Of a DNA stretch of 20,562 nt, positions 1-6,225 are shown in pieces (the stretch's first letter is position 1; each line of letters opens with the position of its first letter). This DNA is from a virus. The notes beneath the pieces were generated by a model that saw nothing but the letters and a program-made list of their open reading frames with translations, did not search any database and was not told where the DNA came from. A program made the position numbers and the translations under genes. Where the stretch lies: positions 1 to 20,562 of IMG/VR virus record IMGVR_UViG_3300031884_000979. One strand, written 5' to 3'.

Positions 1-923
1 GCACCGTGCTTAATTGAACCACCGCACTCTTCGCATGCTTCTCTGTGATGCATAGCTAATTCAAGATTTCCTGACTTGTGGTGTTTTGCATATTCCATTG
101 CATGATGGTGAGCTTTTTCACCAGCAGTCATTGCGCCTTCCTTAACACCAACTTTTTTCTTTTCTGCAGGAGAAACTTTTGCACCAGATTTTAATTCAGC
201 TTCAACTTCAGCTTTTTCTAACCATTCTGGTTTTTTACCTTTAGCTTCATTTACTTTTTTACCGTCTTTGTAAATGTGTTGCTTACCTGGGTTAGCTTTG
301 CCCCATGCTTTAGATTCTTTTTCACTTGCTTTGTCAGCTGCCTTTTCGCCTGCTTTGTCAGCGGCTGATCTTGCTTTTACATTACTTGCTGGCTCGCCGT
401 GCTCTTCATCAGAGTGACTAGTGTTTGTATGCTTGATACCGGTAGATGTTTTAGTTGCTACACCAGTACGTGTTTTAAAACTGTCACCAGATTTTTTCAA
501 ATCTGATTGGCCTTCTTTAACTTTTTCAACTTGTGCTTTTTTAAGTTCTTTAACTTTAGCTTTAGCTTCCATTAGCCAGTTCTTAATAGCAAGTTTTTTG
601 CTCTCGCTCATTGGAACGCTATCAAGTTTATCGCCGTACTCGCCGATTTTCTTTTCATAAGCAAGATAGTGATAAACACTAGCGATGTTAGTAGCGGCAA
701 TGGTAATCTTACTTTGTACCCATGCTTCTAACTCTTCACCGTCTTCGATGTGTTCTTGTAAATTTGTGGCATAGTTAGCTAATTTGATTAGCTCTTGTTT
801 GGCCATTGCACCTTCTTGATCGCCGTGACCTTCTGCACCTGGGTCTGCGCCCATATCTGCTGGTGCGTCTGCGCCCATTTCTTGATCCATTTCTGGTGAT
901 TGGTTGTCTAAATCTGCTGGCAT
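1..923 (-). CDS. Probable prohead-core/virion protein, C-terminus cut off by window edge
   Basis: The reading frame opens at ATG 921-923 and stays open to position 1, so at least 307 codons are present and the C-terminus is missing. The N-terminus is acidic and rich in Met, Ala, Asp and Gly. A helical stretch follows (about residues 45-135), and the rest is dominated by Lys, Ala and Glu, as in scaffold or core proteins. Several internal [LIV]-x-E|small-residue sites are visible (VKE|G twice, VNE|A), which fit the cleavage rule of the T4 gp21 prohead protease. The visible end is rich in His and has a CEECGG motif, possibly metal-binding. GGAG lies just upstream of the start, and a late-type promoter box sits 24 bp upstream. 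The role as an internal head protein is inferred from composition, cleavage-like sites and neighbours; no catalytic domain is recognised. Confidence 0.7.
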   Translation of the reverse strand, partial: MPADLDNQSPEMDQEMGADAPADMGADPGAEGHGDQEGAMAKQELIKLANYATNLQEHIEDGEELEAWVQSKITIAATNIASVYHYLAYEKKIGEYGDKLDSVPMSESKKLAIKNWLMEAKAKVKELKKAQVEKVKEGQSDLKKSGDSFKTRTGVATKTSTGIKHTNTSHSDEEHGEPASNVKARSAADKAGEKAADKASEKESKAWGKANPGKQHIYKDGKKVNEAKGKKPEWLEKAEVEAELKSGAKVSPAEKKKVGVKEGAMTAGEKAHHHAMEYAKHHKSGNLELAMHHREACEECGGSIKHG

Positions 924-946
924 GAGTATACTCCGTTGTCTTTATA

Positions 947-954
947 TATTTATC
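947..954 (-). promoter_or_regulatory. T4-type late promoter box (GATAAATA)
   Basis: On the minus strand this reads GATAAATA, one base from the T4 late consensus TATAAATA. It lies 24 bp upstream of the ATG at 923 and overlaps the last codons of the preceding gene. The same octamer occurs upstream of two other minus-strand genes here. The match is seen directly; promoter activity is inferred. Confidence 0.55.
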
Positions 955-1672
955 GTTTTAATGCTGGTCCGCCGAATAAGCTAGTGCCCTTTAAATCAGC
1001 ACCATTTTTAGCTGTACCATCTTTGTTTTTAGGTTGTACTACTTTGGGTGGTTTTGGTGCATGTTTTCCACTGTGACCAGGGGTTCCAGTGTATGATTTA
1101 TTACCACGTTTCTTACCAATTGCAATATGTGGGCTTACTACTGTACCGATATTAGCTGAGCTAGTAGCACCTACGGTAGCTGTTTCTTTTAAACGCTTGC
1201 CATCTTTATTGTATTTGCCCGACTCTTTTTTAGCAATCGCAATAGCGGCTTGTTTTGCTCCGCCGCCTTCCGCTACACCTTGCTCACCATGTTTTTTAGC
1301 TTTGGCAATACGAGCATGCAAATGTTGTAATCCATGCTCCATACTACGTGCTTCACGTTCTTGAGATGTAAGATTTTGTTCACGATCTGCATATTGCCAA
1401 CCATTACCGCCTAATGATTTATATTTTGCTAACATTTTAGCATATTCAGCTTCTAATTCTGGAAGATTAGCATGATCTTTTGCGGTAGCATCTTGAGCAT
1501 GGTGATGTGCGGCTTGTCGTTCTGCATCACGTTTTTCTTGATCCTGGCGACGTAGTTCGTCGTGCTCTGGATCACCGTGTACACGTAAGTTTTTAAACTT
1601 AGGATTATTTTTTTGTAAATCTTTGAAAAATGACATCATGTCATTTTCATTAATTAAATCTGTCATTTTCAT
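950..1672 (-). CDS. Probable head-internal/prohead-core-like protein
   Basis: This 240-aa protein is very rich in Lys, Ala, His, Glu and Gly. It opens with MKMTDLINEND, which contains an L-I-N-E motif like the capsid-targeting and cleavage sequence of T4 internal proteins. A second site, GVAE|G, lies near residue 135. The middle (residues 40-130) looks like a charged helical or coiled region. The C-terminal third has a GATSSANIGTVVSP-type segment, then a basic Pro/Lys/Gly-rich tail. AGGA lies eight bases before ATG 1670-1672, and the gene starts 2 bp after the stop of the upstream 70-aa ORF. No enzyme motif is visible. Prohead core or internal virion protein is the best guess, by analogy with T4-like phages. 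Confidence 0.65.
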   Translation of the reverse strand: MKMTDLINENDMMSFFKDLQKNNPKFKNLRVHGDPEHDELRRQDQEKRDAERQAAHHHAQDATAKDHANLPELEAEYAKMLAKYKSLGGNGWQYADREQNLTSQEREARSMEHGLQHLHARIAKAKKHGEQGVAEGGGAKQAAIAIAKKESGKYNKDGKRLKETATVGATSSANIGTVVSPHIAIGKKRGNKSYTGTPGHSGKHAPKPPKVVQPKNKDGTAKNGADLKGTSLFGGPALKR

Positions 1673-1674
1673 AA

Positions 1675-1887
1675 TTATTTTCCTACAGGTTTTTCACCAG
1701 TCAAATAAGGTTTACTAAACCATAACTGAAACCATTCAGGAGTTCCAGGTTTAATATTATTTTCACGCATTAACTTGGCTTTTTCTGTCCCAGTAACACT
1801 TATGTTAATTCCATCTAGCTCGTACGGTTGTAGACCTTTGAATTCATTAACCCCGGCTAACTTCTTAAGACGTGCTAGTTCATCCAT
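1675..1887 (-). CDS. Small conserved phage protein with LAGVNE motif
   Basis: This 70-aa product begins MDELARLKKLAGVNE. The frame extends upstream to an ATG at 1914, but the ATG at 1885-1887 forms a TAATG overlap with the stop of the Dps-like gene, as at other junctions in this window, so the shorter start is preferred. The N-terminal amphipathic stretch ending in V-N-E resembles the packaging and cleavage motifs of its neighbours. The remainder is a compact domain ending in an aromatic-rich PEWFQLWFSKPYL segment. The function is unknown. Its place between a Dps-like gene and a core-like gene suggests a virion or head-associated role. Confidence 0.6.
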   Translation of the reverse strand: MDELARLKKLAGVNEFKGLQPYELDGINISVTGTEKAKLMRENNIKPGTPEWFQLWFSKPYLTGEKPVGK

Positions 1888-2327
1888 TATTTCAAACTCG
1901 CTCTTAACATCCAACTATGCTTTTTATGTGCATCTTGACGATCGGCTAAGAAATTACTTAATCCATGATCCCCAGCTTGCTCGGCCATGTCAAATGTAAT
2001 TCGAAATATTTCTGCTAATTTATCGCTATCTGCTAATAATTCTTGAATCATTGCACTCCATTCGAGTATTTCTTCTTCGTCACTAACAGTACTTAACATA
2101 CTAAATTTGTGTAAACTAGCTGGAGTATATATTTGTTTAGCACGTAGTTGTTCTGCAAACGTATCAATACTTTCATACACTTCTGTATAAATGCGTTCAA
2201 ACAACAAATGTAACTGCATAAAAAGTGGACCTTCTACGTTCCAATGAAAGTTTTGTGCTTTAATAACAAAAGCATATTCACTAGCAAATGCAGTTTTAAG
2301 AGATAGTTGATACTTATCGTGTTCCAT
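1887..2327 (-). CDS. Dps/ferritin-like protein
   Basis: This 146-aa protein fits the Dps family (DNA-binding protein from starved cells), whose dodecamers oxidise Fe(II) with peroxide and store iron, protecting DNA. The signature FHWNVEGPLFMQLH is at residues 27-40. Putative ferroxidase ligands H28, H40, E44, D55 and E59 keep the spacing of E. coli Dps H51, H63, D67, D78 and E82, with Glu in place of one Asp. The length is slightly below typical Dps (about 160 aa), with almost no N-terminal DNA-binding tail. The C-terminus is rich in His and Lys. It lies in the block of CTS-tagged genes but has no obvious tag itself. It could protect the host chromosome or phage DNA from oxidative damage, or be a virion component; the sequence alone does not decide. 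Confidence 0.85.
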   Translation of the reverse strand: MEHDKYQLSLKTAFASEYAFVIKAQNFHWNVEGPLFMQLHLLFERIYTEVYESIDTFAEQLRAKQIYTPASLHKFSMLSTVSDEEEILEWSAMIQELLADSDKLAEIFRITFDMAEQAGDHGLSNFLADRQDAHKKHSWMLRASLK

Positions 2328-2764
2328 TATATACCGTATTTGTTTTTCTTAATTTTAGCTACAGTGCTCTTGGTATTAGTGTTGTCAGTTTCAATACTTT
2401 CGCGACCACTCATAACATTTAATTTAACACCCATTTCTTTAGCACTATGTTTGATCATTTCTTCTTCTGCGTCAGTAAGTGTAACGAAAGTCATTTCGTT
2501 AGCAAACGCACCTTCTTCTGCTGGAGGATTGTTAGGACTTCCGGCTAAATGAACACCTAGGCGATACATATTGTAATACCAACCTGGCCAGTCTGAAATA
2601 GTTGTTAAACCTGGAATAGCAGTTGAATGATGGTGATGTAACTGTCCACGACTACCTTTTCTCTGCGATCCTTGAGTCGAACTACCATCGTCACCGGGAT
2701 TAGTATCGCCGCCAACACCGCCATCACTTTCGTTTAATCGACGTAAGAATTCTTTAGCTCGCAT
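2327..2764 (-). CDS. CTS-tagged small protein, paralogue of the next protein's C-terminal domain
   Basis: This 145-aa protein starts MRAKEFLRRLNE|S, which fits a T4 capsid-targeting sequence with an L-N-E cleavage site. A low-complexity Gly/Asp/Ser/Gln linker (residues 13-45, including HHHH) leads to a folded domain. That domain shares its layout with the last 130 residues of the upstream gene product: LPG/IPG, YRxG, a TDxEexxIkhaAKE helix, a basic segment and an identical KKNKYGI terminus. The two are therefore almost certainly tandem paralogues. The start ATG lies 1 bp after the upstream stop. The biochemical function is unknown; packaging in the capsid is inferred from the N-terminal motif. 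Confidence 0.65.
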   Translation of the reverse strand: MRAKEFLRRLNESDGGVGGDTNPGDDGSSTQGSQRKGSRGQLHHHHSTAIPGLTTISDWPGWYYNMYRLGVHLAGSPNNPPAEEGAFANEMTFVTLTDAEEEMIKHSAKEMGVKLNVMSGRESIETDNTNTKSTVAKIKKNKYGI

Positions 2765-2765
2765 A

Positions 2766-3926
2766 TTAAATCCCGTACTTGTTCTTTTTAGGTATAGCTA
2801 CAACACTTTGTTTATTTGTGTCGTGTGTTTCTCTGCTACGCATATCACTTAGTTTTTTAATAGGGCCAGCCATTGTTTCTTTAGCGGCTTGTTTAATGAT
2901 GTCATATTCTTCATCGGTGAATACTGATAATAATGGATCGCCTGCAATCGCACCAGCGGCAGGAGTAGTAAATGTATTCTTACCATCGGCCGCAGCCATA
3001 GCAATACCAAAGCGATACTGTTGATATGAACTACCATTAGACTTGTTCTGACTAATGCCAGGAAGGCTCATTCCACCTTTAATAGCTGAAATTACCGATT
3101 CGTCATCCATTCTTTTTAAATCAGCGCCAATATCTTCATTTATAAAATCTTTAGCTCTCATGTCTCTTATTACCTTATTAGCATATTTAACCGAATTAGA
3201 ATCTTCGTTTGTCGGAACACAGTTAGGTACAGTTTTACCCGCCTTCTTTTTAGTGCCTACAGGATGGTAACCCTTCCAGCAAGGATTTGAGTTACGTAGA
3301 CTTTTCTTTGTTTCAGCTACAGCTTTTTCTTTCTTAACACGTTTAACTTTTTCAGGATGTAATCCGCATGCTTCTGCAACAGTTTCAAAGTAGCTTTTTC
3401 CATGTACTTTTAAATTAGGATCTGTGCCCGATGCTTGATAAAATGCTTGTTCATCGCCTGCACGAGCCGCATTTCTTAATGCAGTTGCACTACTAACTCT
3501 TGGACTTTCTACGTGTATAATGTTAGCAAAATTAAAATAACCATGCTCGCTTTTTTTACCATTGTATTGTTGTAGTAATTTACCACTCCACGCCCAATCT
3601 TGAGAATCAGTTACATAAGCAACAGTTGCGCCATCGCCTACTTGTTGGTATATTTTTGAAGCAAGTGTAACAATACTCTTTTCGCCGATAATGTGTCCTC
3701 GAACACTTGGATCTATTGCTTCCATCCAGGCTGTTTTAATGTCAAATGATAACGGATCGTTTGGTCCGATAGTACTAGGATTTGTGCCAATGTACCAGTG
3801 TTGGCCAGCATGTTTAACTGCTTCCCATACTTTAGCATGTCCTTGATGTGCAGGATTGAATCGACCAAAGCAAAATGCCACGGTTGCTTTATGATGTGCG
3901 GTTTCGAATAGTTGTCTTAATCTCAT
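2766..3926 (-). CDS. Nucleotidyltransferase (HxGH) domain fused to tagged C-terminal domain
   Basis: This is a 386-aa protein. The frame opens with TTG at 3935, but ATG 3924-3926 overlaps the upstream stop as ATGA and gives MRLRQLFE|T, a CTS-like N-terminus. Residues 13-170 form a cytidylyltransferase/NMNAT-type domain: GRFNPAHQGH (21-30) carries the HxGH nucleotide-binding motif and SSATALR (145-151) matches the family's ISSTxxR motif. Substrate specificity cannot be read from this. Residues 203-205 (VAE) may be another protease site. A Cys-containing motif NPCWKGY...VPNCVP (214-238) follows. Residues 256-386 start with a second tag, MRAKDFINE, and duplicate the domain of the 145-aa neighbour, ending in the same KKNKYGI. 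The architecture suggests an enzyme packaged in the head and separated from its C-terminal domain by the prohead protease. Confidence 0.75.
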   Translation of the reverse strand: MRLRQLFETAHHKATVAFCFGRFNPAHQGHAKVWEAVKHAGQHWYIGTNPSTIGPNDPLSFDIKTAWMEAIDPSVRGHIIGEKSIVTLASKIYQQVGDGATVAYVTDSQDWAWSGKLLQQYNGKKSEHGYFNFANIIHVESPRVSSATALRNAARAGDEQAFYQASGTDPNLKVHGKSYFETVAEACGLHPEKVKRVKKEKAVAETKKSLRNSNPCWKGYHPVGTKKKAGKTVPNCVPTNEDSNSVKYANKVIRDMRAKDFINEDIGADLKRMDDESVISAIKGGMSLPGISQNKSNGSSYQQYRFGIAMAAADGKNTFTTPAAGAIAGDPLLSVFTDEEYDIIKQAAKETMAGPIKKLSDMRSRETHDTNKQSVVAIPKKNKYGI

Positions 3927-5149
3927 GGTACCCAAGCCGGAATAGTATTGCCTGTTGGCGTTTCGATGTCATGACGAGGAACAAGTTTAATATGTTCACT
4001 ACCTCGTTTGTCGTAATGTACCCAACCTTCGCTGTTGGTAACTTTAATTTCGCCAGGATCTGCGTCTAGTTGTGCAATAATCTGATTCTTAAGATTCATA
4101 ATATCAGAAAATAAACTAAACATTGCAGTTAATCCGCCAGGGAATTGATTTACACGTTCTGCAATTTTTTGATATTGTCCAGGACTGACTACATTAGTGT
4201 TAGTCTGAATCCAGTTCATAAAATTATGAGTTACATTATGTAAGTTACCTTCCTTAGCCATAGTGTTTACATAACGATAGATTATATTCTTAAATCCAGC
4301 AACACCTGGTAATGGACTTAATAATCCATCAATCTCACCGGCATGCTTGCTAATTCGTTTTTCAACACCATTAATAGCAGATGTATCTATTTGTGGTTGT
4401 ATTTGTGTATAGTATGGACCTAACACAATTACATCTTGCACGTTGTTATCAATGTAAGGTGTGAAATCTTCTACAGCTTTCTGTGCTTCATCAGGCGAAC
4501 CAAACTCTGTAAACATACCATGCCCTACCATCATAGCATGCGCCTTAGATATTCGTTGACCTAATTCAGTATCCTGTGCGATATGATAAACAGTTTGGCT
4601 TTTTGGATTAGGATGCAAATTGTATACACCACGTGCATCAACCATAGGCTTCTTTAAAAATAATCCATCTGCATAGAAAAATAAACTTTTATTTTTGCCT
4701 GGCTTTTTAGTAGCTTTTTCTAATAACGGGTGTAGGAATGAAAACTCACTAGCAAACATTTCTCTTTGCTGTTGTTCTTCTGCTGATTTAGGACTTCCAC
4801 TTCGATTTAAAATGAAGTTACGTATACCATGTTGGTTTGTAAATTCGCTGACATCACTAGTGCCACTGCCACCACGCAACCAACCATTATGGTTTGCTAC
4901 TATAAATTGATGATTTGCAGTTTCAGGATTCCAGTACCATCCCCAATATACTTGAGGAGCACCATCCCATTTTAATCTCACACCTTTTGAATTGCCACCT
5001 ATAGCTTTGATATGTTCCAATGCCTTGATAGCGCCTTGGCTACCATTCATAAATGTTAAATCTTCGGGGTGATTAAATGCTCTACCTACTTTCTTTTTAA
5101 CAGGTTCAGCATCTTTATTTTCTCGTAAAAATAACTCTCTTAGTAACAC
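3923..5149 (-). CDS. DNA/RNA ligase-superfamily-like KxDG protein
   Basis: This 408-aa protein starts at GTG 5147-5149, with AAGGA about five bases upstream. The N-terminus LLRELFLRE|N is CTS-like. Residues 60-63 are K-W-D-G within a GVRLKWDGAP block, matching nucleotidyltransferase motif I (KxDG, with Lys as the adenylation site) of ligases. Near the C-terminus, EGWV (374-377) and IKLVPR (387-392) resemble ligase motifs IV and V, and a hydrophobic-ADG segment at about 157-162 may correspond to motif III. The canonical Arg two residues after KxDG is absent. Similar KWDGAP proteins occur, as far as I recall, as uncharacterised families in marine T4-like phages. A ligase-fold nucleotidyltransferase is therefore an inference. 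The stop overlaps the next start (ATGA). Confidence 0.65.
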   Translation of the reverse strand: MLLRELFLRENKDAEPVKKKVGRAFNHPEDLTFMNGSQGAIKALEHIKAIGGNSKGVRLKWDGAPQVYWGWYWNPETANHQFIVANHNGWLRGGSGTSDVSEFTNQHGIRNFILNRSGSPKSAEEQQQREMFASEFSFLHPLLEKATKKPGKNKSLFFYADGLFLKKPMVDARGVYNLHPNPKSQTVYHIAQDTELGQRISKAHAMMVGHGMFTEFGSPDEAQKAVEDFTPYIDNNVQDVIVLGPYYTQIQPQIDTSAINGVEKRISKHAGEIDGLLSPLPGVAGFKNIIYRYVNTMAKEGNLHNVTHNFMNWIQTNTNVVSPGQYQKIAERVNQFPGGLTAMFSLFSDIMNLKNQIIAQLDADPGEIKVTNSEGWVHYDKRGSEHIKLVPRHDIETPTGNTIPAWVP

Positions 5150-5151
5150 AA

Positions 5152-5523
5152 TTAATCCTTATACACATCATCTTTGATGTCTTTAAGTACGTCATCGTGT
5201 ACTTGGTTACAAATACGTTCACACATTTTTTTGTCTAATGTATCTGGTAATTCTTTAATAGGAAATTTCCTAATGTATATTTTATAACTTTTTTCTACTA
5301 CTGGTTTAAAAATATCAGAGTCAGTTGATTTTTTAGCTTTTATTCGGTCAATGCAATCAGCAATGGCTGGAAAAAAATGGCGGCGATATATATCATCGTC
5401 ATTATGCATGAAATGTATTAAATCATCGGGTAAATCGTAATCGATTTCTCGTTTATCAGCAGTATGCTTGACAAACTTTAAATCATCGAAATATCTGCCT
5501 TCTAATAGCTCTTGTATGCGCAT
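5152..5523 (-). CDS. Conserved phage protein with CTS-like N-terminus, function unknown
   Basis: This 123-aa protein begins MRIQELLE|G, a compact match to a capsid-targeting sequence ending in L-L-E. The body is charged (Asp/Lys rich) with an HFMHNDDDIYRRHFFPAI segment at residues 37-54 that looks like a helical core, and a C-terminal helix with two Cys (near 105-110) and alternating Asp/Lys. No enzyme motif is recognised. It is the first gene of the leftward block 1-5523. It is preceded by a 78-bp gap with a late-type promoter box, and its stop is 2 bp before the next GTG start. The Shine-Dalgarno sequence is weak. Confidence 0.65.
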   Translation of the reverse strand: MRIQELLEGRYFDDLKFVKHTADKREIDYDLPDDLIHFMHNDDDIYRRHFFPAIADCIDRIKAKKSTDSDIFKPVVEKSYKIYIRKFPIKELPDTLDKKMCERICNQVHDDVLKDIKDDVYKD

Positions 5524-5568
5524 TTTTAACTCTTTTTAACAGCCGACAGGAAAACACTGCGGTTAGAG

Positions 5569-5576
5569 TATTTATC
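5569..5576 (-). promoter_or_regulatory. T4-type late promoter box (GATAAATA)
   Basis: The minus strand reads GATAAATA in the 78-bp gap between the 207-aa gene (ends 5602) and the 123-aa gene (starts 5523), 45 bp before the start codon. It is the only true intergenic gap on this side and would start the whole virion-protein block. Similarity to the T4 late box is seen; activity is inferred. Confidence 0.6.
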
Positions 5577-5601
5577 GCTTTTGCTTCTATCAAACCTGCG
5601 T

Positions 5602-6225
5602 TTAATTTTTAACTATCCGCTCTACTTTAGCTATGCTTCCGCCCAGATGCATTTTAGCTAGCAGTAAGTTATTTTCACCAGTGATATAAAAGTGTGTGCC
5701 GCCCCAACTGCGTGTTTTTTGTAAATCTCTAATGCAACTCTTAGTTAACTTGCATTTTTTATTAGTTTCAGCCCATGATATAAAAGAACTATTTTCATGA
5801 TTAGTTTTTCCAAGAGTAATACGAAATTCATAGTTCATCTTGGGCATAACAATGGTATTTTCAGTAAGACTGCTGTTAGGAGCAGGCATTGAAACATATT
5901 TTACTTTAAGTTTATCTAGTTTAGATAGCGTATCTATGTCTTTTTTAGAGTTTGAATAAATCGAAATCCACGGACTTTCTACCCGTACATCTAAATCTTG
6001 CATACGACTAAGTGTATTTGCAAGATTTAGAGCATAATCTAAATCATCTTTTGATTTAATGTGTGCATTATACTTTAAAGAATTTTTATTTAAATTAATC
6101 TTTTTTAATTCTTCAAAAGTAGCAGACCAATCTCCACTTCGAAACATAGATGCACCGGCGCATACCAATACTATTTTGTACTGGTATAGCCCCCGGAATA
6201 AACTTCTAGTAGTTTTATACAACAT
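5602..6225 (-). CDS. Conserved protein of unknown function downstream of clpA
   Basis: This 207-aa protein has no domain I recognise with confidence. The N-terminus has a basic-aromatic stretch (SLFRGLYQYK) followed by a hydrophobic strand IVLVCAGASMF (residues 18-28), suggesting an alpha/beta fold. The middle has alternating charged helices. The C-terminal 60 residues contain SCIRDLQKTRSWGGTHFYI and LLLAKMHLGGSIAKVERIV blocks that look well folded. The ATG at 6223-6225 overlaps the end of clpA by 11 bp, so the gene is probably translationally coupled and belongs to the dnaJ-def-clpA transcription unit. It might be an adaptor or a target of that system, but nothing in the sequence proves this. 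Confidence 0.65.
   Translation of the reverse strand: MLYKTTRSLFRGLYQYKIVLVCAGASMFRSGDWSATFEELKKINLNKNSLKYNAHIKSKDDLDYALNLANTLSRMQDLDVRVESPWISIYSNSKKDIDTLSKLDKLKVKYVSMPAPNSSLTENTIVMPKMNYEFRITLGKTNHENSSFISWAETNKKCKLTKSCIRDLQKTRSWGGTHFYITGENNLLLAKMHLGGSIAKVERIVKN

Noticed and set aside
1089-1364. 91-aa plus-strand frame and other plus-strand frames over the left half
   Set aside because: They are antisense to well-supported minus-strand genes, have no fitting ribosome binding site and show no domain; they are shadow frames.
1888-1914. Longer start (ATG at 1914) of the 70-aa conserved protein
   Set aside because: It would overlap the Dps-like gene by 28 bp; the ATG at 1887 gives the TAATG junction used repeatedly here.
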